Assembly (NCBI GenBank): GCA_964614095.1 | Contig: CAZTJO010000018.1 | Coordinates: 1 to 43,826 of the forward strand | From: CAZWKX01 sp964614095 | GTDB lineage: Bacteria > Actinomycetota > Acidimicrobiia > Spongiisociales > UBA11373 | Length of the DNA stretch: 43,826 nucleotides | Direction: 5' to 3' | In this document: positions 19,290 through 27,971 of the stretch, piece after piece | Numbering within the stretch: position 1 is the stretch's first letter | How the letters are laid out: each line of letters starts with the position of its first letter | Translations under genes and position numbers: made by a program | Notes under the pieces: model-generated | Told to the model about the DNA's origin: nothing | The model's database searches: none | Seen by the model: the letters and a program-made list of their open reading frames with translations, nothing else

Positions 19290-20214
19290 ACCGTTCAACG
19301 AAGGCACACCAACACCGCTGGAGGCCGTCGAAGGGCTAAAGACCGGGCCTGAGGCGAGCCTGTGGTCGGATGCCTGGCGCCAGCTGCGGCGTCGGCCTAT
19401 GTTCATCATCTCGGCATTTCTGGTTGTGCTCATGATGCTGATCGCTCTGTTTCCCGGGCTGTTCAATTTCTCCGGCTACGACCCGCGCGACTGCCCACTC
19501 GCGGTGGACGGTGTGCCGAACGTAAGACTGGGCCCCAGCGCCGAGCACTGGTTCGGCACCGACCTCCTCGGCTGTGACTACTACGCCCGTGTCATCTACG
19601 GGGCTCGGGTTTCGATCTCCATCGGCATCATCGTCACCGTCTTTTCCACCCTCGTTTCTCTTGTCTTTGGCTCGATCGCCGGCTACTACGGGGGCTTTAT
19701 CGACACGTTTATCGCCCGCATCACCGATGTGGTGTTCGCCATTCCTGTGATCTTGGGCGGCATCCTCATCCTCAGCCTGTTCAGACAAAGGGGGATCTTG
19801 CTGGTGAGTGTGGTGCTCATCGTTTTGGGCTGGCCGACGATGCTGCGCCTGGCGCGCTCGTCGGTGCTGTCGGTCAAGGAGAACGAGTACGTGGATGCGG
19901 CCCGCGCCCTCGGCGCCAGCAACTTCCGGATTATCCGGCGCCACATCCTTCCCAATTCTCTGGCGCCGGTCATCGTCTACGCCACCATCACCGTGGGGGT
20001 GATCATCTCCGCAGAAGCGGCGCTGTCGTTCCTCGGGGTGGGACTGCAGCTGCCGGCCATCTCCTGGGGCCTCATGCTCGCCGCCGCCCAGAACCGGCTG
20101 CGTACCGATCCGCACCTACTGCTGTTTCCTGGGCTCTTCCTGTCCATCACCGTGTTCGCCTTCATCCTGCTGGGTGATGCCCTGCGCGACGCCCTCGATC
20201 CCAGACTGCGCTGA
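19282..20214 (+). CDS. Peptide ABC transporter permease, DppC/OppC type
   Basis: A 310-residue permease. A cytoplasmic N-terminus carries the OppC_N motif SDAWRQLRRRPMFIISAFLV. A periplasmic loop contains HWFGTDLLGCDYYARVIYGAR, characteristic of DppC/OppC. The core helices contain the EAA loop with VDAARALGASNFRIIRRHILPNSL. ATG 19282 is chosen because it overlaps the dppB-like stop; the longer frame upstream is inside the previous gene. It ends one base into the next start (TGATG), so translation is coupled. Confidence 0.94.
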   Translation: MTEPFNEGTPTPLEAVEGLKTGPEASLWSDAWRQLRRRPMFIISAFLVVLMMLIALFPGLFNFSGYDPRDCPLAVDGVPNVRLGPSAEHWFGTDLLGCDYYARVIYGARVSISIGIIVTVFSTLVSLVFGSIAGYYGGFIDTFIARITDVVFAIPVILGGILILSLFRQRGILLVSVVLIVLGWPTMLRLARSSVLSVKENEYVDAARALGASNFRIIRRHILPNSLAPVIVYATITVGVIISAEAALSFLGVGLQLPAISWGLMLAAAQNRLRTDPHLLLFPGLFLSITVFAFILLGDALRDALDPRLR

Positions 20215-21263
20215 TGGCGACCGATCAGATCTTCAAGAAAGACAGCATCGGTGAACGCCCGCTGGACCCCCAAGCGCCGCTGCTCAGCGTGGAGGACCTC
20301 CATGTCGAGTTCCGCATGGGAGTGGGCACGGTGCAGGCGGTCAACGGCCTCAGCTATGGCCTGGACCGCCACGAGACGCTGGCCATCCTCGGTGAGTCGG
20401 GCAGCGGGAAGAGCGTGAACGCACAGGCGGTCATGGGCATTATCGATACGCCACCCGGCTACATCACCCAGGGGAGCGTGAAGTTCCGTGGTGTGGAGCT
20501 GCTCGATCTGCCGGAGACACAGCGCCGCAGCGTACGCGGCGAGCGAATCGCCATGATCTTTCAGGATGCCCTCACCGCGCTCAACCCGGTTTTTTCGGTG
20601 GGCTGGCAGATCGCCGAGATGTTCCGCATCCATCGGGGGCTCTCAAAGAAAGAGGGATTCGAGAAGGCGATCGAACTGATGGAGCGGGCGAGGATTCCAC
20701 TGGCCCGCGAGCGGGTGAACTCGTATCCACACGAGTTTTCCGGGGGAATGCGGCAGCGGGTCATGATCGCCATGGCGCTGTCGCTGGATCCGGACATACT
20801 CATTGCCGACGAGCCGACGACGGCGCTCGACGTGACGGTGCAGGCCCAGATCATGGAGCTGCTCAGGGAGCTGCAGCAGGAGACCGGCATGGGCCTCATT
20901 CTCATCACCCACGACCTCGGTGTGATCGCCGAGGTGGCCGACAACGTGGTGGTCATGTATGCGGGCCGGGAGGTGGAGACCGGGGAGATCAATGAGGTGT
21001 ACCACCATCCGGCCCACCCCTACACCATCGGGCTCATGGATTCGATTCCGCGGCCTGATCTCCACACCGAACGTTTGGAGCCGATTGTGGGCCAGCCACC
21101 CGATCTCATGCACATCCCCTCGGGCTGCCCTTTCCATCCCCGATGCCGCTATCGAAAGGACCGCTGCGTTACCGAGGTGCCCAGTCTGGCCTCCGTCGAT
21201 GGGGATCGGCTCAGCGCCTGCCACTACTGGGAGGAGGTGATGCGTGAGCGTGCCCACAAGTGA
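20214..21263 (+). CDS. Peptide ABC transporter ATP-binding protein, DppD/OppD type
   Basis: A 349-residue ATPase with Walker A GESGSGKS, Q-loop MIFQDALTALNPVF, signature SGGMRQRVMIAMAL, Walker B LIADEPTTALD and switch ITHDLG. The C-terminal oligopeptide domain has the cysteine-containing CPFHPRCRYRKDRC motif shared by OppD/DppD proteins. It pairs with the next ATPase to energise the two permeases. Start and stop overlap both neighbours. Confidence 0.95.
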   Translation: MATDQIFKKDSIGERPLDPQAPLLSVEDLHVEFRMGVGTVQAVNGLSYGLDRHETLAILGESGSGKSVNAQAVMGIIDTPPGYITQGSVKFRGVELLDLPETQRRSVRGERIAMIFQDALTALNPVFSVGWQIAEMFRIHRGLSKKEGFEKAIELMERARIPLARERVNSYPHEFSGGMRQRVMIAMALSLDPDILIADEPTTALDVTVQAQIMELLRELQQETGMGLILITHDLGVIAEVADNVVVMYAGREVETGEINEVYHHPAHPYTIGLMDSIPRPDLHTERLEPIVGQPPDLMHIPSGCPFHPRCRYRKDRCVTEVPSLASVDGDRLSACHYWEEVMRERAHK

Positions 21264-22371
21264 TCCGACGGAACGAGCGTCGGTGAATTCGGCGCCGGGT
21301 CTCGACGGCGACGAGGTGGAGAAGACGGCGCCGCTGGGTCCGCCGACAGATCCCGACATCATCCTCCGGGTGGAGAACCTGGTGAAGTATTTCCCCATCA
21401 CCCGCGGCATCATCATCCAGCATCGCATCGGGACGGTGAAGGCGGTCGACGACATCAGCTTTGATCTGCGCCGGGGTGAGACCCTGGGCCTGGTCGGCGA
21501 ATCGGGCTGCGGCAAGACCACCACGGCCCGCACCATCCTGCGCCTAGAGAAGCCGACGAGTGGCTACGCCTGGTACAGGGGCGAAGACATCTTCACCATG
21601 AACCGGCAGGAGATGAAGGCGATGCGTCGCGAGATCCAGGTGATCTTCCAGGATCCCTACGCATCGCTGAACCCTCGCATGACGGTAGGTGACATCGTCG
21701 CCGAGGCCTGGCGCATCCACAAGGGGGTGCTGGCGCCGCAGAAGCAGAGGGCGCGCACCCACGAGCTGTTAGAGCTGGTGGGACTTAACCCCGATCACAT
21801 CAACCGTTACCCACACCAATTCTCCGGCGGGCAGCGGCAGCGCATCGGAGTGGCACGCGCCCTCGCGCTGAACCCGAGCATCATCATCGCCGACGAGCCG
21901 GTGTCGGCACTCGACGTGTCGGTTCAGGCCCAGGTGGTGAACCTTCTCGAAGACATCCAGGATGAGTTGGGCGTCGCCTACCTGTTCATCGCCCACGACT
22001 TGTCGGTGGTGCGGCACATCTGTGACCGCATCGCCGTGATGTACCTGGGCAAGATGGTCGAGTTGGGAAACGAGTACGACATCTACGACAACACCTCGCA
22101 CCCGTACAGCGAGGCGCTGCTCTCGGCGGTACCCATCCCGGATCCGGCCAAGAGGGATCCGGAGCGTCGCATCCTTCTGGAGGGGGATGTGCCCAGTCCG
22201 GCCGACCCGCCGTCGGGATGCCGGTTCCGCACTAGGTGCTGGAAGGCGCAGGAGGTGTGTGCCGGGAACGTGCCGGAGCTCATCAATCGAGGGACCGGGC
22301 ATCCGGTGGCCTGCTACTTCCCCCAGGTCGAATTTTCTCCAGATGCACCGACGGGACGGTCTGCGTCCTGA
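21244..22371 (+). CDS. Peptide ABC transporter ATP-binding protein, DppF/OppF type
   Basis: A 375-residue ATPase and second nucleotide-binding subunit of the importer. An N-terminal extension of about 40 residues precedes VENLVKYFPIT. Motifs: Walker A GESGCGKTT, VIFQDPYASLNPRMTVGDI, signature SGGQRQRIGVARAL, Walker B IIADEPVSALD, and C-terminal CRFRTRCWKAQEVC. The GTG start lies 20 bases inside the upstream gene, preceded by GGAGGAGGTGA. It converges with the response-regulator gene, 12 bases away. Confidence 0.95.
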   Translation: MSVPTSDPTERASVNSAPGLDGDEVEKTAPLGPPTDPDIILRVENLVKYFPITRGIIIQHRIGTVKAVDDISFDLRRGETLGLVGESGCGKTTTARTILRLEKPTSGYAWYRGEDIFTMNRQEMKAMRREIQVIFQDPYASLNPRMTVGDIVAEAWRIHKGVLAPQKQRARTHELLELVGLNPDHINRYPHQFSGGQRQRIGVARALALNPSIIIADEPVSALDVSVQAQVVNLLEDIQDELGVAYLFIAHDLSVVRHICDRIAVMYLGKMVELGNEYDIYDNTSHPYSEALLSAVPIPDPAKRDPERRILLEGDVPSPADPPSGCRFRTRCWKAQEVCAGNVPELINRGTGHPVACYFPQVEFSPDAPTGRSAS

Positions 22372-22377
22372 CCCCCT

Positions 22378-22394
22378 CCGGCGTCAAACGCCGG
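22378..22394. terminator. Small hairpin between convergent genes
   Basis: CCGGCGT-CAA-ACGCCGG, a perfect 7-bp stem, sits over the end of the convergent response-regulator gene and just after the ATPase stop. There is no T-run on either side, so termination here is a weak inference. Confidence 0.3.
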
Positions 22395-23055
22395 GCCCGG
22401 GTTGCACAAAACCGGTTTCGTAGGCGGCGATGACGGCCTGGGTGCGGTCTCGCACCCCCAGTTTCATAAGCACCGCCTTCACGTGGCTCTTGACCGTCTC
22501 GTGCCCGACATACAGCTCTTCGGCGATCTCCCGGTTCGAATGGCCCCGCGCCATCAGCCGCAGCACCTCTTTTTCGCGGTCGGTGAGATCGCCGATGCGG
22601 GATTGCTGTTCGGCGGAGTCGATCTTGGAGACGAAGTGCTCGATGAGGCGCCGGGTGATGGCAGGGAAGATGAGCGACTCGCCGGTGGCCACCATACGAA
22701 CGGCGTCGATCAGCTCGGCTGGCGGCACCCTCTTGAGCAGGAAGCCGCTGGCTCCGCAGCGCAGGGCCTCGTAGACGTATTCGTCCAGCTCGAACGTGGT
22801 GAGCACGAGAACGCGGGGACCATCGTCGCCGCTGTAGGAGATCTCACGGGTGGCGGCCAGGCCGTCGAGATTGGGCATGCGGATGTCCATGATGACGAGG
22901 TCCGGATGAAGCTCGTTGGCCTTCTCGATGGCCTCGTTGCCATCCTCGGCTTCACCTACGACGGTGAGGCCCTTCTCGCTGTCGAGCACGGCGCGCAGGC
23001 CCACTCGCACCAGTGGATCGTCGTCTGCGATGAGGATCTCGATCTGCTGCTTCAT
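22384..23055 (-). CDS. NarL/LuxR-type response regulator
   Basis: A 223-residue two-component regulator. The receiver domain (about 6-122) has the acidic pair in ADDDPLVR, phospho-acceptor Asp57 in VIMDIRMPNLDG, and the conserved Thr and Lys in LVLTTFE and FLLKRV. A GerE-type helix-turn-helix follows (LTDREKEVLRLMARGHSNREI and VGHETVKSHVKAVLMKLGVRDR). ATG 23055 overlaps the kinase stop as ATGA, so the frame upstream to 23082 is not used. Targets are unknown; the adjacent peptide importer is only a positional candidate. Confidence 0.94.
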   Translation of the reverse strand: MKQQIEILIADDDPLVRVGLRAVLDSEKGLTVVGEAEDGNEAIEKANELHPDLVIMDIRMPNLDGLAATREISYSGDDGPRVLVLTTFELDEYVYEALRCGASGFLLKRVPPAELIDAVRMVATGESLIFPAITRRLIEHFVSKIDSAEQQSRIGDLTDREKEVLRLMARGHSNREIAEELYVGHETVKSHVKAVLMKLGVRDRTQAVIAAYETGFVQPGPGV

Positions 23056-24311
23056 GCTCCGTCCACGGGCAGCCTTACCCACACTCGGAACCCACCCTCG
23101 GGGCGGGACCCGGCCTGCACGCTACCTCCAAGCATGGCGACTCGCTCGCGGATGCCGGCGAGTCCACGCCCGCCCGCGCTTTCTTCGCCGAGCCTAGGGG
23201 TCTCTGGGATAGGGGTGGGGGTGTCGTTGACCACCTCCACCTCGAGGGCGGCGCCACGGCGCGACAAAGAGACCCGGGTGGGCACGGGCCCGGCGTGTTT
23301 GATCACATTGGTGAGGGCCTCCTGCACGATGCGGTAGGCGGAGCGGCCCACCTCGCTGGACACGTCGTGAACCGGGCCCTCGGTGGTGAGGCGGATATCG
23401 ATACCGGCGCGGGCGGTGTCGTCAACCAGGGCCTGGATGCGGTCGATGCCAGCTTGCGGCGCCCGCGTTGCCGCCGTGCCCTCCTCGCGCAGGATGCCGA
23501 GAATGCGGTCGAGTTCGGTGAGGGCACGCCGGCCGCTGGTTTCGATGTGTTCCAGGGCCTCCTTGCCGAACTGCGGGTCGGTGTCGTACACGTGCCGTCC
23601 CGCCCCTGCCTGCACCACGATCATGGTGAGGGTGTGGCCCACGGAATCGTGCAGCTCGTGGGCGAGGCGGGTGCGCTCTTCCAAGACGCTGGTGCGGCGG
23701 CGCAGCGCTGCGGTCTGCTGGGCCGCAGTAGGGCTCAGCAGCGAGCGGGCCAGCTGGCCGTACAGGGCTCCGATGGCGTTGACAAAGTGAGCGAACAGGG
23801 GAGTCAGCAGGACGCCGACGACCGGCAGCAGCCAGAAGGCGGCCAGTTTTGGGCTGGAGGGCTCGATATCGGTGCCGGCAACAATGGCCAGGGGGAGAGC
23901 CACAGTGGCCAACACCCACGCGATACCCGTGACCACAACCACAAAACCGAGGATGCCGAGGGGGAAACGGAGCATGAGCCAGGTGAAAGACCGCCATGTG
24001 GAAATGTCGGACATGATGGCCTTTGCCTTCTGCATCACTCCCGTGATACCGGCGGTGGGGTTTGGCGGCTGGGGGATGGTGATGCCGAGCATTGCGGAGG
24101 TGAAATGCCGGTCCAGGTCGGCCATGGCCCGCCAGGCGAGCACGCTGAGAGCGAGGAGCGGCACTCCGATCCACACGACGATCAGCCCCACGGATACGGA
24201 GGTGGCGACGATGAGGAATACAAAGGTGAATATGCCCAGGGGGAATCCGATGAGCAGGTAGATCAGTCGGCGGTACGTGATCGGCCTGGCGAGGGCGGAG
24301 AAGTAGCCCAT
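23052..24311 (-). CDS. Sensor histidine kinase with membrane sensor domain (HisKA_3)
   Basis: A 419-residue kinase. The N-terminal half has four hydrophobic segments in two pairs and resembles the actinobacterial 'putative sensor' domain (YLLIGFPLGIFTFVFLI, WIGVPLLALSVLAWRAMADL). The dimerisation/phospho-acceptor region is ERTRLAHELHDSVGH (HisKA_3). The ATP-binding domain has EALTNVIKHAG and GGRGLAGIRERVAMLGG. It phosphorylates the downstream response regulator, with which it overlaps by four bases. ATG 24311 is used; GTG 24323, four codons earlier, is also possible. The signal is unknown. Confidence 0.92.
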   Translation of the reverse strand: MGYFSALARPITYRRLIYLLIGFPLGIFTFVFLIVATSVSVGLIVVWIGVPLLALSVLAWRAMADLDRHFTSAMLGITIPQPPNPTAGITGVMQKAKAIMSDISTWRSFTWLMLRFPLGILGFVVVVTGIAWVLATVALPLAIVAGTDIEPSSPKLAAFWLLPVVGVLLTPLFAHFVNAIGALYGQLARSLLSPTAAQQTAALRRRTSVLEERTRLAHELHDSVGHTLTMIVVQAGAGRHVYDTDPQFGKEALEHIETSGRRALTELDRILGILREEGTAATRAPQAGIDRIQALVDDTARAGIDIRLTTEGPVHDVSSEVGRSAYRIVQEALTNVIKHAGPVPTRVSLSRRGAALEVEVVNDTPTPIPETPRLGEESAGGRGLAGIRERVAMLGGSVQAGSRPEGGFRVWVRLPVDGA

Positions 24312-24323
24312 CAGTGGCAGCAC

Positions 24324-24620
24324 TCACCGCTTGTGCCGTGTTCATTCGGGTCAGAACGGCCAAGGCCGGGGAACTTCTCTGCCGGGCTCACCGGCAGCAC
24401 GATACGCGTTGAGGCATCGGAAGCGGAAGCTATAGAGGCTTTTCGCTTGCACATTGGGCCGCGGTTTGGTGGGCGGATTCTGGATCTGGCCATGGCATCA
24501 CTGTGGCACGAGAAGTGCCTGGTGTCGTCACGCCGGAGGGTGAAAACGGCCTCCCCCTGGGGGGTGATTGCAGCGTCGGGTTTGGCGCTGGGGGAGTAGT
24601 AGAGCGACAGGAAGCTGATG
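24324..24620. other. Intergenic stretch without a recognised gene
   Basis: About 300 bases between the divergent kinase start and the tRNA promoter. No convincing reading frame, repeat or RNA motif was recognised. It presumably holds the kinase promoter. Confidence 0.5.
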
Positions 24621-24648
24621 GTGACTCGACAGGGGGCAGGGGTATACT
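24621..24648 (+). promoter_or_regulatory. Candidate promoter of tRNA-Leu
   Basis: GTGACT at 24621-24626 and TATACT at 24643-24648 with a 16-base spacer. The -10 ends 12 bases before the tRNA 5' end, as expected for a short precursor leader. Confidence 0.5.
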
Positions 24649-24660
24649 CCCGGAGCCCGA

Positions 24661-24747
24661 GTCGGAGTGGCGGAATTGGTAGACGCGCTAGGTTGAGGGC
24701 CTAGTGCCCTATTAACGGGCGTGGGGGTTCGAGTCCCCCCTCCGACA
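24661..24747 (+). tRNA. tRNA-Leu (anticodon GAG)
   Basis: Acceptor stem GTCGGAG (24661-24667) pairs with CTCCGAC (24740-24746). The anticodon stem CTAGG/CCTAG (24688-24692 with 24700-24704) encloses loop TTGAGGG, giving anticodon GAG at 24695-24697, which reads CUC/CUU leucine codons. A long variable arm (GCCC/GGGC) marks a class II tRNA, and the T-arm GGGGG-TTCGAGT-CCCCC is complete. A is the discriminator; the CCA tail is not fully encoded (ACC then G). Confidence 0.96.
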
Positions 24748-24754
24748 CCGACAG

Positions 24755-24776
24755 GCCCGGCGACGCCGGGCTTCTT
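24755..24776 (+). terminator. Terminator of tRNA-Leu
   Basis: GCCCGGC-GAC-GCCGGGC hairpin (24755-24771) followed by TTCTT, eight bases after the tRNA. Confidence 0.7.
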
Positions 24777-24843
24777 CAGTACCTCTCACGCAGGGTGTGG
24801 GGAAGGCACGCCGGGGCTATGCCGGACGCGAACAGGAAGTCCG

Positions 24844-24865
24844 CTCCCGCAGGTGTTTGCGGGAG
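24844..24865 (-). terminator. Possible terminator of the 163-residue hypothetical gene
   Basis: CTCCCGCA/TGCGGGAG, an 8-bp stem with 6-base loop, lies 16 bases beyond the leftward gene's stop. On the minus strand it is followed by a modestly T-rich CGGACTTCCTGTTC. Confidence 0.35.
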
Positions 24866-24881
24866 GCGGAACAGGCTAGGC

Positions 24882-25373
24882 CTACTTCTTCTTCAGGAGG
24901 TCGGGAGGAATCACCGCGGCCATGTCGTAGGCGTAGTAGCAATTGGTGATCTGCGCATCAGAGAGCCGCTCACGGGCAAATACCGAAGTGCCCTGGCTCG
25001 GTAGCAGTTCGACGGGGTCGCACTGTGTCTTGGGGACGTTGACCAGCTCGACGGAGGACCCGTCACCGAATTCGAGCACAAGCTCGTCGGACCCCGCCAG
25101 CTTCCTCCTCTTCACATCGACCTGGACAAGATCACTGAGGTTGTGCCCGGTCTGGGTCTTCTTGCCGCTGACGAAACCCTCCTCCGTCACCATGATGCGG
25201 TCGGCGGTGAAGCAGATCGCGTGTGTCCACATGGCGGTTCCGGCGGTGAGAAAGCTGCTCTTTTTGCCGGTGAGTCCATACAGGGGCCGCTCACCCTCGG
25301 GAATGGACGCCACGTATTCGAGGAGCTTGTTGATGTCTTCCGGCGGCAGCGACTTCCACACGAACTTCGGCAC
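24882..25373 (-). CDS. Conserved-looking hypothetical protein, 163 residues
   Basis: I do not recognise this family. The soluble protein begins VPKFVWKSLPPEDINKLLEY and includes AICFTADRIMVTEEGF, then two strands with DLVQVDVKRRKL and ELVLEFGDGSSVEL. This resembles the alternating strands of a PH-like beta barrel, but that is only an impression. It ends in LLKKK. No signal peptide or membrane helix is seen. The GTG start at 25373 is chosen because GGAGG lies six bases upstream (25384-25380); an ATG at 25403 is in frame but has no such site. Codon use is like the neighbours. Confidence 0.7.
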   Translation of the reverse strand: MPKFVWKSLPPEDINKLLEYVASIPEGERPLYGLTGKKSSFLTAGTAMWTHAICFTADRIMVTEEGFVSGKKTQTGHNLSDLVQVDVKRRKLAGSDELVLEFGDGSSVELVNVPKTQCDPVELLPSQGTSVFARERLSDAQITNCYYAYDMAAVIPPDLLKKK

Positions 25374-25450
25374 TTGAATCCTCCACTTTGCTGGTGACAG
25401 CATCGCGCTCTAGCGGCGAGGTTTCACAGGGACGAATGGCACAGCCCCGT

Positions 25451-26872
25451 TCAGGGCAGGTTCTCACTCCATTCGGCGGGCAGCGCAATCAGGTAGGCGT
25501 CGACTTTTCCGGTTCCGCTGCGGCCCCGATTGCTGGCGAACAGGATACGAGTGATGTCTGGATTAGTGGTGGCGTGCGGCTCGGCCCAGTAGTCGAGTTC
25601 CTGCTCGTCGTCGACCGTGGAGTAGGTGTGGGCAAGGCGCAACACCCGCCCGTCTGCCTTCAGCTCGACCAGGAACACCTGATCGTCGATCCAGGTGTGG
25701 CTGGTGGTGTCGTTGTCGTGGGTGGAGATCACCGCCCATCCGGGTCGGTCGTAGCCGAGACCGGACACGTGTACGCCGATGCCGGTGAAGCTGAAATCGA
25801 TGTCAAGCAGAGGGGTGACGGCACCGGTGCCCAGGTCGAGCATGGAGACTCGGTCGGTGTCGATGTCCTGGTACACGATCACTTCATTCCCGGTGGCATC
25901 CAGGGCGGTGTCGTAGTGGCCCAGAACACGCAGCAGGCCGCGTGCCTCCTGGAGGTTGCGGTCGTAGACCATGAGGCCACACGGTCTGGAGCCGGTGCCG
26001 GTGGTGCCGCTTTCACAGGCCCTGTCGAACGAAGCGAGCAGGTAGGTGCCCAGAGGGCTCGTGGTTACGTGATCGACGTCGTCTTCCACGCCGGGGACTC
26101 CGCGCAAATCCAGCACATCGATCCGGTCCTCAGCCCGGTCGTAGAAGAGGAAAGCGGTGGGCAGCCACTCGTCGTTCTCGGCCATAAGCGCCCAGTAGCG
26201 GCGGTCGATGGAAGGGCTTCCTTCCCAGGCGGTCCAGACCACAACCGGGTTGTGGCCGGCCAGATCGCCGGCAAAGTCGCGGATCGTCTCGGTCGCTCCG
26301 CTGGAGACACGATACGACCGCAGGGCGGTGTCTTCGGTGAAGAAGAGAAGGTCAGGGTCTTCGGCGTCCCAGCGCGGCTCGGCGCCTAGGGCCAACTCGG
26401 TGATGGGCTGCAACGTGGTGGCGTCGTATAGGTAATGGGTGCCTTCGGTCCCCTGCAGCAGCAGGAAGCTGCCGTCGGCGTTGAACGCCTGCACCCGGGC
26501 GTACTCGTGGCGGAGGCCGCTGGAGGGATCTTCGGGGGAGAGGTCGCCCTCTCGGTCGGTGAGGCGCATCAAACAGGTGCCGAACGTCGGTTCCTGATAC
26601 CACACCCGCGGCTCCGGCTCCGGGGTCGGGGGCGGGACCAGCACCCGACGGTGGGTTACCGGCACAAAGGAACCGCTGGGGCAACCGGCAGCCGACGGTG
26701 TGGTGGGGGGAATCGTGGAGGCTGAGGTATTACCGGCTGTCGTTTCGGGCGTAGTCGGCGGCATCGACGAGTCCAAGGATCCCTCCGATGTGCACGCGGC
26801 TGCGGTGAGAAGGGCGGCCGCTACCAGGCCGACATACGGCCACCAGCTTGATGGGTGAGGGGCCTTTGCCAC
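25451..26872 (-). CDS. Predicted lipoprotein with TolB-like beta-propeller
   Basis: A 473-residue exported protein. A signal peptide ends in LLTAAAC, followed by a Thr/Pro/Ser-rich linker. The body has repeated strand patterns such as ARVQAFNADGSFLLLQG, EPRWDAEDPDLLFF, VTTSPLGTYLLASFD and ITRILFASNRGRSGTGKVDAYLIAL, the style of TolB/WD40-like propellers that begin with '(P)D-x-(S/T)-R-I-(L/A)-F'. No catalytic residues are evident. GTG 26872 is preceded by AGGA eight bases upstream; the longer open frame to 27544 is antisense to the SGNH gene and is rejected. It is divergent from that gene, suggesting a shared promoter region. Function unknown; perhaps cell-surface binding. Confidence 0.75.
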   Translation of the reverse strand: MAKAPHPSSWWPYVGLVAAALLTAAACTSEGSLDSSMPPTTPETTAGNTSASTIPPTTPSAAGCPSGSFVPVTHRRVLVPPPTPEPEPRVWYQEPTFGTCLMRLTDREGDLSPEDPSSGLRHEYARVQAFNADGSFLLLQGTEGTHYLYDATTLQPITELALGAEPRWDAEDPDLLFFTEDTALRSYRVSSGATETIRDFAGDLAGHNPVVVWTAWEGSPSIDRRYWALMAENDEWLPTAFLFYDRAEDRIDVLDLRGVPGVEDDVDHVTTSPLGTYLLASFDRACESGTTGTGSRPCGLMVYDRNLQEARGLLRVLGHYDTALDATGNEVIVYQDIDTDRVSMLDLGTGAVTPLLDIDFSFTGIGVHVSGLGYDRPGWAVISTHDNDTTSHTWIDDQVFLVELKADGRVLRLAHTYSTVDDEQELDYWAEPHATTNPDITRILFASNRGRSGTGKVDAYLIALPAEWSENLP

Positions 26873-27053
26873 GGCGCAGATCCTAATCCCGGCCGCCCTC
26901 ACGCCAATTGGGTCCGGACCGGGTGGGACGACTCTCGAGGATTGCCACCGGGAGTCATCGGGTTCCGTCTCCTTCCGGTGTTGGCTCGCCTTGTTCCCCG
27001 GGACAGCCGGGCCAGGCCGGTAATCTCCGCGGCGACACCGCGGTAAGGAATCC

Positions 27054-27920
27054 ATGAGGCATCGGGCCGGGCTGGCGCTTCTGACGTTCGCTCTGCTGGT
27101 AGCACCGGCCGCCTGTGCCGGCGGGCCGGCTCCGGCCACGACCACGGCGGCGTCAACCACTTCGACATCATCGACGGGCCCGACGACCACGACCAGCACC
27201 ACCACAAGCACGTCGTCTTCGACAACAACAACAACCACGACGCTGCCGGCCACGACCACAACGGCGGAGCCCCAGCCCATCAGCGCCGCCAATCCACTCA
27301 GGATCTGGGTGATCGGGGATTCGCTCACCGGGCCGATCGGGCGGGGCATTCGGGCAGAGGGTTCGACCACCGGCGTTGTGGTCAGCTTCATGGACACCGA
27401 AAACGGCTCAGGGCTGATCAATCCGACGAGGCTCAATTGGCCCGTCTTTGTCATCGAACGGCTGCCCGAGGTGGATCCCGATGCGGTCGTCGTTGTGCTC
27501 GGAGCGAACGAGTGGCAGCGGCTGTACACCTCCGAGGGTGTCATGGAGCCGGGGTCGCCGGAGTGGACGGCTCGCTACTCCTATCTGGTGGGCCAGTTCA
27601 TGGAGTTGCTGGTCCACGATGACACCCGGGTCTACTGGGTCTCGGTGCCGATTATGCAGGACGAAAGACGCTCACGGCTGGCGCGGAACATCAACGAACT
27701 GCTCGAGGCCGAGGCCGCGCTGCATCCGGCCGTCACCTTTGTTGATATCTACGACCTGCTCACCGACGAGAACGATGAGTACGCCATGGAGCTGCCCACG
27801 TACTCGGGGGACGGCATGGTGCAGGTGCGCCTCGAAGACGGCATCCATCTGACCGATGCCGGTGGGCGCCGCATCTCCGAGGTGGTATTGGCCTTCATCG
27901 CCGCCGATTTTGGCCTATAG
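27054..27920 (+). CDS. SGNH/GDSL-family hydrolase lipoprotein
   Basis: A 288-residue protein. The signal peptide ends APAAC (Cys21), followed by a linker of about 45 residues made mostly of Thr and Ser. The catalytic domain starts at RIWVIGDSLTGPI, with nucleophile Ser90 in block I. VVVLGANEWQRL carries the block III Asn, and DGIHLTDAGG near the end holds the catalytic Asp262 and His265. This layout resembles DUF459 SGNH hydrolases, which are esterases or acyl hydrolases acting outside the cytoplasm. AAGGAA lies just before the ATG. Substrate unknown; cell-wall or polysaccharide deacetylation is plausible. Confidence 0.85.
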   Translation: MRHRAGLALLTFALLVAPAACAGGPAPATTTAASTTSTSSTGPTTTTSTTTSTSSSTTTTTTTLPATTTTAEPQPISAANPLRIWVIGDSLTGPIGRGIRAEGSTTGVVVSFMDTENGSGLINPTRLNWPVFVIERLPEVDPDAVVVVLGANEWQRLYTSEGVMEPGSPEWTARYSYLVGQFMELLVHDDTRVYWVSVPIMQDERRSRLARNINELLEAEAALHPAVTFVDIYDLLTDENDEYAMELPTYSGDGMVQVRLEDGIHLTDAGGRRISEVVLAFIAADFGL

Positions 27921-27971
27921 CTAAGGGAGATTCCGGAGGCGGCACCGAGCCGCCGGTAGAGTCGGCTCACC

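Noticed and set aside
23295..24599. 434-codon plus-strand frame opposite the histidine kinase
   Set aside because: Antisense of the kinase, Gly/Asp/His-rich translation typical of a shadow frame.
27130..27270. Repetitive ACC/ACA-rich DNA considered as a tandem repeat or CRISPR-like array
   Set aside because: It encodes the Thr/Ser stalk of the SGNH lipoprotein; units are irregular and there are no spacers.
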